Positions 1 through 11,422 of a stretch of 64,000 bases of DNA are shown here, in pieces; the first letter of the stretch is position 1, and each line of letters opens with the position of its first letter. The translations under genes and the position numbers were made by a program. The DNA lies in assembly GCA_954871525.1 (NCBI GenBank), contig OX940865.1, positions 7,750,001 to 7,814,000 on the forward strand, given 5' to 3'. The DNA is from Parietaria judaica (taxonomy: Eukaryota > Streptophyta > Magnoliopsida > Rosales > Urticaceae). The notes beneath the pieces are model-generated. The model was given only the letters and a program-made list of their open reading frames with translations, did no database searches and was not told where the DNA came from.

Positions 1-1015
1 GCGGCACCGTCCTCGTGATCTCTTTGCAGAAATCGGAAGTGCAATGCAGGCCGTGCCTCAGGGCTTGGACGGCGACGGCGTCTTCGAGATTCGGCACCCG
101 AATCATCACTCCCTTGATCCGCTCCACGTACTGGCGCAGCGTCTCGTCCTTCCCCTGCTTGGGATCAAACAGAGATGCCAGCGTCGCCTCGCTCTGGGCG
201 TGGATGGAATAATGCTTCAGGAACATGGCGACGAGCTGGTCGGAATTGTCGATAATCCCTGGCGCGAGCCGCGCGAACCAGTCGCTGGCGGGGCCCTGCA
301 AATGATAAATAAAGAGACGGCATAGGATAGCCTCCCTTCTGGTCTCCTCGCCGACGATGTGGTCCGTCGCTATCCTGTAGGATTTCACATGAGTCGTAGG
401 ATCGGTACCTCCTTTGTACGGCGCGAGTTTGATCTTCGGCAGCTCGTCCACCTCGACTCCGCGGATCCTGGGGGTGAAGGGGGTCACTCTGGCGTCTCTC
501 ACCAGCTTGTCGATCTCCGGACCGGCGCTCGTCGCCTGATGCACTCGCGACGCCACCTGCCCTATCTTTGCCTCCAGGGCCGCTGCCATGGCCGCCATGG
601 CCTTCATGATCTCTCCAGTCGCCGTAGGATCGCCCGCCGGGGCCAGCGCTGACACGCTCAGGGGCGTGCTCGCCGTCGTCGTCGGCTGTGAGGTCGCTGC
701 TGGCGTCTGGAACAGGTTTCTGACCAAGAGGTCCCGCGAGGCGTCGAGCGCCTCGTTGTTCGCCGCGTCTCGGGTCAGGGCTTCTCCACTCGCCGCGACG
801 GGGGAGTCAGCAGACCTGTTCGCCGCGTTCCTGCCCTCCGCCTGAGCGAGCAGGTCGGCGAGCTTCCGATTCTCCGCAGCTTGCTCCTCTGCTCTTCTCG
901 TGGCTTCTTCCGCCCTCCGGTCGGCCGCCTCCATCCTCTGCATGACCTGGGTCATCTGTCGCCGCATCTCGTCCAGCACTTCGCTCTGGTCGCTCCGCTC
1001 TTCGTCTTGAGGCAT
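1..1015 (-). CDS. Gag polyprotein N-terminal part, Ty3-gypsy (Tat-type) retrotransposon, partial
   Basis: Reading the minus strand from the ATG at 1015-1013 gives 338 codons without a stop to the window edge. The first ~100 residues are charged and probably coiled-coil (runs such as RRAEEATRRAEEQAAENRKL). They are followed by a low-complexity linker rich in Ala, Thr and Pro, then the retrotransposon gag core, recognised by DPTTHVKSYRIATDHI, then GPASDWFARLAPGIIDN, then MFLKHYSIHAQSEATLASL. The same architecture occurs in the gag at 57452 (DPKVHLRSFRIAMGRA, DPAMEWFSKLEPRSIDN), which places both in one Ty3-gypsy lineage. Gag forms the virus-like particle that packages element RNA. The start is supported by its position about 53 bp downstream of the primer-binding region and LTR. 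The open frame and high GC suggest a fairly young copy. Protease to integrase would lie left of the window. Confidence 0.85.
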   Translation of the reverse strand, partial: MPQDEERSDQSEVLDEMRRQMTQVMQRMEAADRRAEEATRRAEEQAAENRKLADLLAQAEGRNAANRSADSPVAASGEALTRDAANNEALDASRDLLVRNLFQTPAATSQPTTTASTPLSVSALAPAGDPTATGEIMKAMAAMAAALEAKIGQVASRVHQATSAGPEIDKLVRDARVTPFTPRIRGVEVDELPKIKLAPYKGGTDPTTHVKSYRIATDHIVGEETRREAILCRLFIYHLQGPASDWFARLAPGIIDNSDQLVAMFLKHYSIHAQSEATLASLFDPKQGKDETLRQYVERIKGVMIRVPNLEDAVAVQALRHGLHCTSDFCKEITRTVP

Positions 1016-1067
1016 CTTTCGCTTTCCCTCTTCTCGTTCCTGGCTGTGCGATAGGAAGAAACTAATG

Positions 1068-1086
1068 CCCCATGGTGGGCGCCAAA
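1068..1086 (-). other. Primer-binding-site region of the left-edge Ty3-gypsy element
   Basis: On the minus strand the sequence directly after the LTR reads g TTTGGCGCCCACCATGGGG. The TGGCGCC core is the same as in the primer sites at 46961 and 57389 in this window. Its position between LTR end and gag start fits a tRNA primer site. The tRNA species was not identified. Confidence 0.7.
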
Positions 1087-1087
1087 C

Positions 1088-1810
1088 TGTAGAGGGCGAT
1101 TCGCGCCGCCTTACAGTCACAAAAATACACGGTTCAAACACACGAATAACACGAATGATGGGGTATCTTTGATTGATTATGATTACAAAGGGGATCGGTT
1201 TCTTCCGTTTATAGCTTGGAACCTCGAAGAAGAATGCGATTAAACTAAGATTAACAATATCGAATGGGTTACACAAAGGCTATCTCGATGCTATGCGATG
1301 ACACTGTTTCTCTCTTTTCCCTCGGTATCGACCAACCCCTTCAAATGGGAGCTCCCCCTCTATTTATAGCGACGCTCGGATCCCTTCGGCTCGAATCCCC
1401 TGGATGATCTTCCAGTGGTCCCCCCTTCAAATATTCTGTGGTCCTTCTTTCTGACATCCTCGACGGCTGCCAAAGGAGTTCGTCTCCACTAACGTTGTCC
1501 CCCTGCCATATCCTGAGCGCACCGCCCAGCAGTGGTCCCCCCTCAGGCCGTACTTCTTGTCGCATCATGGAGAGAAACCCTAGACCTTAATGGGCTTGAG
1601 GCTCCTCTTCGGCCATCGCTTCTCCCGATGGGCCTGGGGCCCGTCGCAATCTGTCCAGCCTCGAGGAACACGGGCTCCCCCTCTCGGTCACTATCCGCTA
1701 CCGATGGGCCGAGGGCCCATCGCCATTTTGCCCAACCTGACCTTCGTCGTTTTATGGGAAAACGACAAGTGTAAGGCGAAGAGGGGATTTGACCAAATCC
1801 GACCTTAACA
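1088..1810 (-). mobile_element. 5' LTR (723 bp) of the left-edge Ty3-gypsy element
   Basis: In element orientation (minus strand) the LTR begins TGTTAAGGTCGGATTTGG at 1810 and ends CGCCCTCTACA at 1088, directly followed by the primer site. Boundaries were set by comparison with the LTR pair at 46445 and 49791, which share the first ~25 bp, a nearby TACACTTGTCGTTTT block and the last ~10 bp but differ between. The partner LTR lies outside the window. The bases just outside are GTGAA (1811-1815), the presumed target duplication. Confidence 0.75.
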
Positions 1811-1839
1811 GTGAAGTTCTTGGATACCTATGCATAAAC

Positions 1840-2021
1840 CAAGGTATTAAATTTCTTGAATATCCATCGGCATACTCATCGAATTTTTTTTCCGAAGATA
1901 TGCGAAACGATATATCCATCGACATATCCATCGACTTACCTATGAGATACACATCGACAAGCGATATATCCGTAAAATGAAAAGTGTGAAACGACATCGG
2001 CAAGCGGTATTTAAAACCTTG
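1840..2021 (+). mobile_element. hAT-type MITE, copy 1 (182 bp)
   Basis: This is a short element with imperfect terminal inverted repeats, CAAGGTATTAAATTTC at the left and the complement of GGTATTTAAAACCTTG at the right. It consists largely of repeats of ATATCCATCGACAT and related hexamers. The same sequence occurs at 21666-21836 (inverted) and 33089-33271. CAAGG termini and 8-bp target duplications at the other two copies point to hAT-type mobilisation. No clear 8-bp duplication survives here. It sits 29 bp from the LTR edge at 1810. Confidence 0.75.
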
Positions 2022-5000
2022 GTAAAACAACACTCTTTCGTATATATCATATTAATATAGTATTAATGCATATACTACGTACTTGTGTGTATATTTTTAC
2101 TTTATAGCACGAGCGAGTCACGTAAATAATCGCTATATATTTGAAAATAATATGTATATTTATTTTCAGAATATCGATGACGTTCAACGAAATACGAATC
2201 ACGAGAATGTAATATCATAGCGATATGATTGTAAGAGAAATTTATGTTACTTATTTCTTAAAAATGTCGAGCAAAAAGTCAAAGCTTTGATAACGCTTGT
2301 AATCACGTTTTTTTTTTCCTTCTAGTAATACACCGAGTATCGACATTATAATAGATTTTTTTCCCGAATGAATTACCGTAAGAAAGTTATGATATCCATC
2401 TTCCTGAAATTAAAAGACTATACTATGTCTAAGATCAAACTTAATTCACACCTGTTACTTATCATTATAATTGCAAACGATTAATATGATTGATTTATTT
2501 TTTGTTCAGAAACATGACAGTCAAACAATTTATATTTAATTTTGTACGGTCATCCAAGACCGTCATCCCGAAGAATTTCAAATTTCATTTTACGCAAAGT
2601 GATTTACAAATTGTCGTGCAATCCCATATTTGTAGTAGCGTAATGGATTAGCTTCATGCCCTAAGAGTGAGAAAAGTCGTGAGGGCTTATTAATTAAATT
2701 AATCGATGACATTGCAGTGAGCTTGACTAATTTTTGTAATTCATTAAGTTCACTGGGGAAATTTTGAGGTTTATCAGAGATTGTGGGTGGTTAAATCTCA
2801 TTAAGCATTTTTTTTTTATAGAAATATTTTCCCTTGGATAGAGACATAAACCGTTTATTCCCCACTTCCGGAGTAGTCAATTTTGTCTTTTCCCGAGAAT
2901 AAAAGGAGTATCATCATACAACCACGAAGAATGATCTAGCAGTCTCATGAGGTGATTTTTGGCAACAATCTTTCTGATGATTGAGGCATTCCCGCGTAAC
3001 ATGGTGGACAAGATAGAAGCTTCAACTGCATTTGGTTGAAAGTCGTGATTCCTAGAAGCATGGATAGCATTCGAGAACCCGCAAATATCAGAGAATTCAC
3101 ACCCTATGACGAGCGATTCCATGTTAATGCTATGAGGATTTCTTGAAAACCCAACCATAACTCTCTATGTTATTGGAGAAGATATTTTCTATGATATGAC
3201 TAGGTATTTTAGACAGGAATCCAACATAACTATTATGGTGATACCAAGTCGATATGTACTTTGTAGAAACACAAAATATCACATTCCTTGGAAGACCCCA
3301 AAAAGAAAAATCAAAGTATGTTTTGTGGCAGAGTGGAAACCCTAGTAATGAAAGAATCTACGGTAGGGTTATTTGAGAAGGGATATGGTAGGTTTTTGCC
3401 TGTTGGTTGTGTGTGGGACGTTGCATTAACTAAGAGCAAGCCATGCAACGTTTGGTGATGAAGGATGTGAAATACCAACCAACTATAGGCAATATATGCA
3501 TGGATATTATATAGGAAAGCAAGATGTATATATAGAGAGATTAAACAAGATTTTTATGTTGTGTTGTCGATATTTATATTTGTTGCCAACAACCCATCGA
3601 TATGATTTTCGTGATATAAAATCAACTACCAATGAGGAACTTGAATTATGGTTCATCTTTTATTTAAGTCTTAAGGAAATCTGATATTGTTGATTTTGGG
3701 TTTAACTCTTTAATTTCGTTTAGAAGATACAATAAAACGTTTATTTTTTGCTATTTGTAACATAAAAAAAAAACAATAATAGTCGGAATTCAATAATTAA
3801 TTATGTCTATGATTTTTTTTTTTATATATATATAAAAGTTGAAAAAAGCGATAGGGTTAACTACCTTCATTCCTCTATTTCAATATCCGAATATCTTTCA
3901 TGATATCTATTGTAGCACTCCGTATTCCTAAGTCTCATATCTACAAGATTAATCAACATGATCTCTATTTTGTTACGATGATACTTTTCGAGACAATGAA
4001 TAATAACTCTATTGACTTTACCATTCTTATATTTAAGGGTGCAACAAAAAATTTTCTTAGGATATTACCCACCGTAATACTTATACTCTCGCACAAGCAT
4101 GTATAAATCCGGAGTTCTGAATTTTTTTTGGATTAGTGCTAGTATGATCACACCCAGATGTATTAGATTTGTCATTTGTCACTTTACGATTTCAATTCTT
4201 AGCTCCGACGCGTCCTTGGTTGACTAGACACTAGGAGTAAAAAAATTGTAGGCAAAAGAGCCCTTATTTGTCTCATGTGTGTTTTATCAAGGCAGTGAAT
4301 TATAAATAAAGAAAAAAGGAAAATAAAGAGTGGGAAGAAATTGAGTAGCAAATGATGATCCGAGAAGGGAAAAAGATAGAGATTATGATGTAAACAAGAC
4401 GAGAGAGTGGTCCCAAAAGAAGCACAACTGGCTTTGTTTGTGATTGTGATGCCATGTGCTCTTAAAATTAGAGATAAGATATATAGGCGTACTCTTTGTT
4501 ATGCCCATGTTACGTCTTCTTTTAAGCCTACTAAATATGCAACTTTTGTTCTCTTCTCGTTTGCTTTTTGCATCTTCTCAATACAATCTATTATTAATGC
4601 TAACTTAACTCTGATTTTTACGTGTTTGATAGTACAACTTCTTAGTTGATCAGAAATCGGAGTCATGTTTATGTTGATCATGTCAAGTCGCTTTGTATGT
4701 TTCGTTTATTTAATGTCAACCAAGGATTGTAAATTTTTATTTTATTTTTTTACCATTCATTCCCTCAAAATTTGCATCCCCCACTGTTTGTATACATGTC
4801 ATTGAATAATCCCTTCCAAATAAATGAGGCTTACAAGTTACAATGTAAAATCAATCCCCCAGAAAAAAAGAAAGAAAGAAAGAAAGCACCTTCGTCAATA
4901 ACTGAAAGTCAAGGTGACGAAGCATTAGGTCATTCCCAGCAAGTGACGTCATAAGGAGTTAATCCTAGAGCAGGAAAAAAAGAAAAACTTATTTATTCTC

Positions 5001-6042
5001 TTTAATAAATAATGATCCTTTTTAGAGAAAGAAAAAGAAAACGAAAAACTTGAATAAAAATCCCAGTTCTTGATATAGGTTTATTTCTGAAACTGATGTT
5101 ATAAAAGCAGATGATGGTTGCATTTGGCTTGTGTGATTCAATGAACATGAAATGATATGAAAGCCATCATTACAACTTTTTGTTTTGCTTTGTTTTCTCT
5201 CTAACTCGTCGTAGCTGTGCGAATTTAAAAGCACTTACTTTTATAACTCGTGAAAGTAGGCAAAGAAGAAAGAAACTGAAGAGAGCTACTAAATATGGCC
5301 TCAATTTTAAGTTATAGGCAGTGATACCCTTCAACTTTACATATTTTTGCAATACACCCACGAGCTTTAGTTTTTTGCATTTTGTGAGACATTCATATCA
5401 GCGATTCTTGAATAATTAAACTCATTTATTATTGATAAAAGTACCTTCCGAGTAAGCCATACGTTATTAACAAATCAATAGCTTTTGTGATTTTTAAGGT
5501 GCAAGAAGCAGCAAATTACTTAAGGGCATTTCTGCCAATAATTAAAGTTGAAGGAGCAAAACTATAGAAAGATGCAAACATATTTCGACTCAACCTTGTA
5601 TCTCCTAATTTTGTGTCGGCACGTGAGAACAAACGACTCGAAATTATTCAACCTAACAACGACAAAGTTAGATTCGTAATAAACGCGTCCATAGCAATAG
5701 CAGCATTACATAATTAGTTATATATAAATAAAATAATAAAAAAAAAAGCAAAAAAAAAAAAAAAAAAGAAAGAGAAAGAATTATGTGAGTTGGTTTAGCT
5801 TTGTTTAACGACCTGCTTTCATGGATTATCCGACAAGGTCTGTGATATGCCCAGAATAATGTTTGATTAGGGAGAAAAGATGATTGGCCATGATTGGAAC
5901 ATTCTCGTAAATAATTAACCAAATAAAGCAAGAGCCCAATGAGCTGGTATGTATATATGTGTGTATATATGTGTATATGAAAAGTAATATCCAACGGTAA
6001 AGTGAAGATTCTGAATATGAAATGAGAAAGGGGTTACCTAAA
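2022..6042. other. AT-rich intergenic stretch without recognised genes
   Basis: Open frames here are all under ~110 codons, AT-driven, and match no family I know. The longest candidate of mixed composition is a 93-codon minus-strand frame at 2877-3158, which I could not identify. There are a short (TA)n tract near 3820, an (AAAG)n run near 4866 and poly-A near 5740-5768. Confidence 0.5.
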
Positions 6043-6695
6043 TGTTGGGAGAAAGCGCAACGCAACGGAATCTCAATATCTCCCAATAACCGCTGAAATA
6101 TGAAGGCGATAATAATCGAAACACAACCACGAACACGAGACAATTTTAGCGTGGAAAAACCCCCAAAACGGAGTAAAAAACCACGGGACCCGTAGGCCGC
6201 TTAAAATCCACTATAATCAAGAGTGAGGTACAAACGAAGTCTTCCCTAGATAAAACTAGAGGCATACATCATCATCATCAAGATCGAACACCAATCTCGG
6301 ATTACAACATACAAGCAAGAGAAGAATTTGTGAAAAACGTTCTCACAAAACATCCTCTGGTTTCCACTCTTCAGACCGACCTAGAAACATCTAAACCACA
6401 TCTCCACCGTTCATAACGTACCTCTATGTCTTAGGAACGTTCTGTCCAAAAATCACGACGATCCAACGGTGAACGAGTGCGCAATGACGATTTTCCTGAG
6501 GGTCGACGAAACTGGGCGGAAACCGCGAATTTACTCTCTTTCTCTTTCTCTTGTTTTGCTCTCACTCCTTCACTCTTGTATTTCTTCATCTCATCTAAGT
6601 CATTTATGACCTAGGCTTCATGGGCCGGGTACATGAATCAATGGGTCAAAAATAACCCACATTGTTGGGCCTCCAAATAGGAGGGATACCCAACA
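6043..6695 (-). repeat. 3' LTR of the Ty1-copia element
   Basis: TG...CA bounded by TGTTGGG and CCCAACA inverted ends. Located downstream of the pol stop on the minus strand, directly after the polypurine tract at 6696-6705. Confidence 0.92.
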
Positions 6696-6705
6696 AACTC
6701 CCCCG
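6696..6705 (-). other. Polypurine tract of the Ty1-copia element
   Basis: The minus strand reads CGGGGGAGTT immediately before the 3' LTR. This is the expected position for the plus-strand primer of reverse transcription. It lies 5 bp beyond the pol stop codon. Confidence 0.8.
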
Positions 6706-6710
6706 ACCGA

Positions 6711-9700
6711 CTAGTTGGAGGGCAATGTCAACCCGGCAACCGAGCGACAAAACTCAAACTTCCCTCTCGGCAAAACCTTTGTCAACATATCGGAACCATT
6801 GTCATCGGTGTGAATCTTCTCGAGCTCCATCAACTTAGAATCCAATGCGTCACGGATCCAATGATAACGAACATCAATGTGCTTCGACCTTGAGTGAAAC
6901 GAGGAGTTCTTCGCTAAATGAATGGCACTTTGATTATCACAAAACAAGACATATTTTTCTTGTTTGACTCCAAGCTCCATTGTAAATTTCCTCAACCACA
7001 ACAAATCTTTCGCCGCTTCAACGGCGGCAATGAACTCGGCCTCGGTAGTAGAGAGTGCAACACACTTTTGCAACTTCGATTGCCATGCCACGGCGCCCCC
7101 GGCAAAAGTCACCATATGCCCCGAAGTAGATTTTCGATCATCCAAGCTTCCGGCTAGATCCGAATCCGTATAACCAACTAACGTAGGCTTCTCGCATCCC
7201 AAAGCTAGTCTCAAATTCGAAGTCCCCCGGAGATATCTCATAACCCACTTCACGGCCTCCCAATGATGTCTTCCCGGATTTGAGAGATAACGACTCACCA
7301 TTCCCACGGCGTGGGCAATATCCGGCCTCGTACAAACCATGGCGTACATCAAACTACCAACCGCCGACGAGTATGGAACGTTCTTCATACTTGACTTTTC
7401 ACCATCGGTAGATGGACATTGTTGGTGGCTAAGCTTGAAATGAGAAGCAAGCGGAATGCTCACCGCTTTTGCTTCATCCATCTTGAAACGCCGAAGAACT
7501 TTCTCGATGTATGATTCTTGAGACAAGTACAACTTCCTCGCCTCTCGATGACGAAACATCTCAATTCCAAGGATCTTTTTCGCTTGTCCCAAATCCTTCA
7601 TCGCAAAAGACTCACTCAAAGTCTTCTTCAACTCTTCAATCCGAGCAATGTTCTTTCCGACAATAAGCATATCGTCAACATAGAGCAAAAGGATAATGAA
7701 ATCACCATCGGAGAAATTGCGCACAAACACACAATGATCGGCATTTGTCATCTTGTAGCCATGTTTAACCATCACCGAGTTAAACTTTTTGTACCATTGT
7801 CGTGGTGCTTGTTTCAAACCGTAAAGACTCTTTACCAATTTGCAAACATAGTCTTCTTTACCATTTTCTCGAAAACCCTCCGGTTGCTCCATGTAAATCT
7901 CTTCATGTAAATCACCGTGAAGAAAAGCCGTCTTCACGTCCATTTGCTCAACTTCCAAATCAAGGCTAGCGGCTAGCCCAAGAACTACCCGAATGGATTG
8001 CATCTTCACCACGGGAGCAAAAATCTCGCTAAAGTCAATGCCTTTTCTTTGACTAAAGCCCTTTACCACCAAGCGAGCCTTGAACCGTTTTTGCAAAGTG
8101 CTTTCGTCTTGCTCCACACGATAAATCCATCGATTCTTTAACACCTTTTTACCCTTTGGTAACTTCACCAATTCAAAAGTGTTATTCTCACGAAGCGATT
8201 GCATCTCATCTTCCATGGCATCCATCCACTCCTTTTTGTTTTCGTCATCCAAAGCTTCTTCAAAGCTTTCGGGTTCTCCGTCATCGGTGAGAAAGACATA
8301 TTCGTTCGAGGGGTATCGAACGGAAGGATGTCTAACACGAGTGGACCGCCTCAACTCATTAGAAGGTTGCTCACTTTCATCTTCATGGCTAACCTCATTT
8401 TCAACATCAACAAAATCATTAGGATTTAAATGATTAACATGTAAATCCATACCTTGATTTTCAATTTGCACATCTTCGACAACGGTCGGGGTGGGAGCAA
8501 GATTAGTTGGTTCCGCATCAACTAATTCGTCGTCTTCAAAAGTTGGAACTTCTTTCTCAACTTTGTCGATATCTTCAATGGTGTAATCTTCCATGAATAC
8601 AACATCACGACTACGAACAAGCTTTCTTGAAACCGAATCAAAGAAACGATATCCAAACTCATCGAGCCCATAACCAACGAATATACATTTCTTGGTCTTG
8701 TCATCCAACTTCGACCTCTCATCCTTCGGAACGTGCACATATGCCATGCACCCAAACACTCGAAGATGGTCGTATGTGACATCTTTACCACTCCAAACAC
8801 GGGTCGGAACATCAAACTTCAAAGGCACACAAGGTGTGAGATTTAGCACATGTACAACCGTACTCAATGCTTCGCCCCAAAAATACTTCGGCAACTTTGA
8901 TTGAGAAAGCAAGCATCTCATTCTTTCAACCAAAGTTCTATTAATTCTTTCGGCCAACCCATTCAATTGCGGTGTCTTCGGAGGAGACTTTTGGTGACGT
9001 ATACCTTGCACTCGGCAATATTCATCGAAAGGACCGATGTATTCTCCCCCGTTATCCGTTCGGACGCACTTGAGCTTTTTCCCCGTTTCTCGTTCAACCG
9101 ACGCTTGAAACGACTTGAAGGTATCTAACACTTGATCTTTTGTCTTCAAGGTGTAAGCCCAAACTTTCCGAGAGTAATCGTCGATAAAAGTCACAAAGTA
9201 ATAAGCACCGCCAAGGGACCGTGTCTTCATCGGCCCACAAACATCGGAATGTACCAAGTCTAACACTTGTGACTTTCTCTTTGGTTCAAAAGACCGAAAC
9301 GATACGCGCCTTTGCTTTCCCGCCAAACAATGCGAGCATCTCTTCAACTTTGCGTTGGAAACTCCAAATAGTGCATTCTTCTTCACCAAGATTCTCAAAC
9401 CTTTCTCACTCATGTGACCCAAACGTTTGTGCCATAGTTCGGAAGAACTTTCATCCTCGCAAGTGTTGACGTAGCATTTAGAACTCCCAAATTGCGCGAC
9501 ATACAAATTTGAGCGTCTTTTTCCTCTTGCAATCACCATTGAGCCTTTCTTTAGCTTCCATTCATTTTCCACGAAAGAGTTGCCATAACCTTCATCATCC
9601 AATTTTGAAACCGACAAGAGATTGAACCGAAGGTCCGGAACATGCTTCACATCTTTGAGAACTAGAGAAGTGCCATTACTAGTTTCAACACATACATCTC

Positions 9701-10727
9701 CAATTCCAATAACTTTTGAGTATCCCTTGTTACCCATGCCGACAATACCAAAATCACCGGCCTTATAAGTGGAGTAAATATCGCGTCGTGAAGTCCCGTG
9801 CGAAGAAGCACCACTATCAACCACCCAACTCGTCTCATCGCGAGATAAATTGACACTTTCTTCATAATCATCATAAACGACAAAGAAATCATCAACAATA
9901 GCAACATTTTCATTATTGTTACCTTCTTTCTTGACATCGTTGTTGTTGTGGTTGATCTTCTTTCCCTTGCCTTCATTTCTCAACTTCCGGCAATACTTTC
10001 TAATGTGGCCTTTCAAGCCACAATGATGGCACTCAACATTAGCCCATCTATTTGAACCTCCACGCGACGCTCCTCGTGATGCACCACGGTTATTTGAACC
10101 CCGTGCATGATTTCTCCCCCTCGACTCGGTAACCAATACCTCGGAATGTGAAGAGGAGCCTTGAGACTTTCTTCTCATATCTTCATTCAAAATGCTACTC
10201 TTAGCCAAATCCATCGACATAATACCATCCGGAGCGGAATTAGACAACGACATCCTAAACGTCTCCCACGAGTTCGGCAAAGTACCAAGAAGCCACAAAC
10301 CTTGAATCTCATCATCCAATCTAAGATTCATCGTCGTCATTTGGTTCATAATTCCTTGGAAGTTATTCAAGTGATCGGTTATTGGCGTACCGTCATGATA
10401 CTTCAAGGCTATCATTTGCTTGAGCAAGAACATCTTGTTATTCCCGGTCTTCCGTGCATAAAGCTCCTCAAGCTTCCTCCAAAGGATGTTAGCACGAGTT
10501 TCACTAACCACATGGTTCCGAACATTGTCCTCCACCCATTGTCGAATGTACCCACAAACTTGTCGATGCAACAAATTCCATTCTTCATCACTTTTTCCTT
10601 CGGGTTTCTCGGTAGAGAAAACCGGCAAGTGGAAATTCTTGACAAAGAGCAAGTCTTCCATTTTTCCTTTCCAAACATTGTAATTGGAACCGTTCAAACT
10701 CTCCATTCGTAACGTGTTCGCCTCCAT
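6711..10727 (-). CDS. Copia-type gag-pol polyprotein (1338 aa), intact
   Basis: One uninterrupted frame encodes all domains in Ty1-copia order. Residues ~1-230 are gag. A CCHC zinc knuckle ([14 protein letters not shown]) lies at about 233-246. The protease motif DSGAS is at ~304. The GAG-pre-integrase motif WHKRLGH is at ~432. The integrase core has D495 (HSDVCGP), D558 (RTDNGGEY) and E593 (LAERINRT). Reverse transcriptase begins near 830 and has YVDD at ~1016. RNase H begins near 1200 ([19 protein letters not shown]). Integrase before reverse transcriptase separates it from Ty3-gypsy. The start ATG lies ~37 bp inside the 5' LTR, just after the primer site. No stop, frameshift or missing catalytic residue was seen. 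I did not assign a copia sublineage. Confidence 0.95.
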   Translation of the reverse strand: MEANTLRMESLNGSNYNVWKGKMEDLLFVKNFHLPVFSTEKPEGKSDEEWNLLHRQVCGYIRQWVEDNVRNHVVSETRANILWRKLEELYARKTGNNKMFLLKQMIALKYHDGTPITDHLNNFQGIMNQMTTMNLRLDDEIQGLWLLGTLPNSWETFRMSLSNSAPDGIMSMDLAKSSILNEDMRRKSQGSSSHSEVLVTESRGRNHARGSNNRGASRGASRGGSNRWANVECHHCGLKGHIRKYCRKLRNEGKGKKINHNNNDVKKEGNNNENVAIVDDFFVVYDDYEESVNLSRDETSWVVDSGASSHGTSRRDIYSTYKAGDFGIVGMGNKGYSKVIGIGDVCVETSNGTSLVLKDVKHVPDLRFNLLSVSKLDDEGYGNSFVENEWKLKKGSMVIARGKRRSNLYVAQFGSSKCYVNTCEDESSSELWHKRLGHMSEKGLRILVKKNALFGVSNAKLKRCSHCLAGKQRRVSFRSFEPKRKSQVLDLVHSDVCGPMKTRSLGGAYYFVTFIDDYSRKVWAYTLKTKDQVLDTFKSFQASVERETGKKLKCVRTDNGGEYIGPFDEYCRVQGIRHQKSPPKTPQLNGLAERINRTLVERMRCLLSQSKLPKYFWGEALSTVVHVLNLTPCVPLKFDVPTRVWSGKDVTYDHLRVFGCMAYVHVPKDERSKLDDKTKKCIFVGYGLDEFGYRFFDSVSRKLVRSRDVVFMEDYTIEDIDKVEKEVPTFEDDELVDAEPTNLAPTPTVVEDVQIENQGMDLHVNHLNPNDFVDVENEVSHEDESEQPSNELRRSTRVRHPSVRYPSNEYVFLTDDGEPESFEEALDDENKKEWMDAMEDEMQSLRENNTFELVKLPKGKKVLKNRWIYRVEQDESTLQKRFKARLVVKGFSQRKGIDFSEIFAPVVKMQSIRVVLGLAASLDLEVEQMDVKTAFLHGDLHEEIYMEQPEGFRENGKEDYVCKLVKSLYGLKQAPRQWYKKFNSVMVKHGYKMTNADHCVFVRNFSDGDFIILLLYVDDMLIVGKNIARIEELKKTLSESFAMKDLGQAKKILGIEMFRHREARKLYLSQESYIEKVLRRFKMDEAKAVSIPLASHFKLSHQQCPSTDGEKSSMKNVPYSSAVGSLMYAMVCTRPDIAHAVGMVSRYLSNPGRHHWEAVKWVMRYLRGTSNLRLALGCEKPTLVGYTDSDLAGSLDDRKSTSGHMVTFAGGAVAWQSKLQKCVALSTTEAEFIAAVEAAKDLLWLRKFTMELGVKQEKYVLFCDNQSAIHLAKNSSFHSRSKHIDVRYHWIRDALDSKLMELEKIHTDDNGSDMLTKVLPRGKFEFCRSVAGLTLPSN

Positions 10728-10749
10728 AGTCGCACAAAATCAAACCACG

Positions 10750-10761
10750 GCTCTGATACCA
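10750..10761 (-). other. tRNA-iMet primer-binding site of the Ty1-copia element
   Basis: The minus strand reads TGGTATCAGAGC three bases after the 5' LTR. This is the classical initiator-methionine tRNA primer site of plant copia elements. Confidence 0.92.
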
Positions 10762-10764
10762 CTT

Positions 10765-11417
10765 TGTTGGGAGAAAGCGCAACGCAACGGAATCTCAATA
10801 TCTCCCAATAACCGCTGAAATATGAAGGCGATAATAATCGAAACACAACCACGAACACGAGACAATTTTAGCGTGGAAAAACCCCCAAAACGGAGTAAAA
10901 AACCACGGGACCCGTAGGCCGCTTAAAATCCACTATAATCAAGAGTGAGGTACAAACGAAGTCTTCCCTAGATAAAACTAGAGGCATACATCATCATCAT
11001 CAAGATCGAACACCAATCTCGGATTACAACATACAAGCAAGAGAAGAATTTGTGAAAAACGTTCTCACAAAACATCCTCTGGTTTCCACTCTTCAGACCG
11101 ACCTAGAAGCATCTAAACCACATCTCCACCGTTCATAACGTACCTCTATGTCTTAGGAACGTTCTGTCCAAAAATCACGACGATCCAACGGTGAACGAGT
11201 GCGCAATGACGATTTTCCTGAGGGTCGACGAAACTGGGCGGAAACCGCGAATTTACTCTCTTTCTCTTTCTCTTGTTTTGCTCTCACTCCTTCACTCTTG
11301 TATTTCTTCATCTCATCTAAGTCATTTATGACCTAGGCTTCATGGGCCGGGTACATGAATCAATGGGTCAAAAATAACCCACATTGTTGGGCCTCCAAAT
11401 AGGAGGGATACCCAACA
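10765..11417 (-). repeat. 5' LTR of the Ty1-copia element
   Basis: It has the same length (653 bp) as the LTR at 6043 and is almost identical. It is upstream of the coding frame on the minus strand and should hold the element promoter. Confidence 0.92.
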
Positions 11418-11422
11418 CTAAA

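Larger units (their letters stand above)
6043..11417 (-). mobile_element. Complete Ty1-copia LTR retrotransposon (5375 bp)
   Basis: Two 653-bp LTRs (6043-6695 and 10765-11417) start TGTTGGGAG and end ATACCCAACA. They flank one long reading frame, a primer site and a polypurine tract. The 5-bp duplication CTAAA is present on both sides (6038-6042 and 11418-11422). By eye the two LTRs differ at a single site (gaaAcatc near 6389 versus gaaGcatc near 11111). Because LTRs are identical at insertion, this copy is very recent. Every part needed for autonomous transposition appears intact. Confidence 0.95.

Noticed and set aside
44..845. Plus-strand frames across the left edge
   Set aside because: Shadows of the minus-strand gag frame, which alone carries recognisable gag motifs.
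2877..3158. 93-codon minus-strand frame of balanced composition
   Set aside because: Looks more protein-like than its neighbours, but I could not match it to a family or find adjoining exons. Recorded only as part of the spacer.
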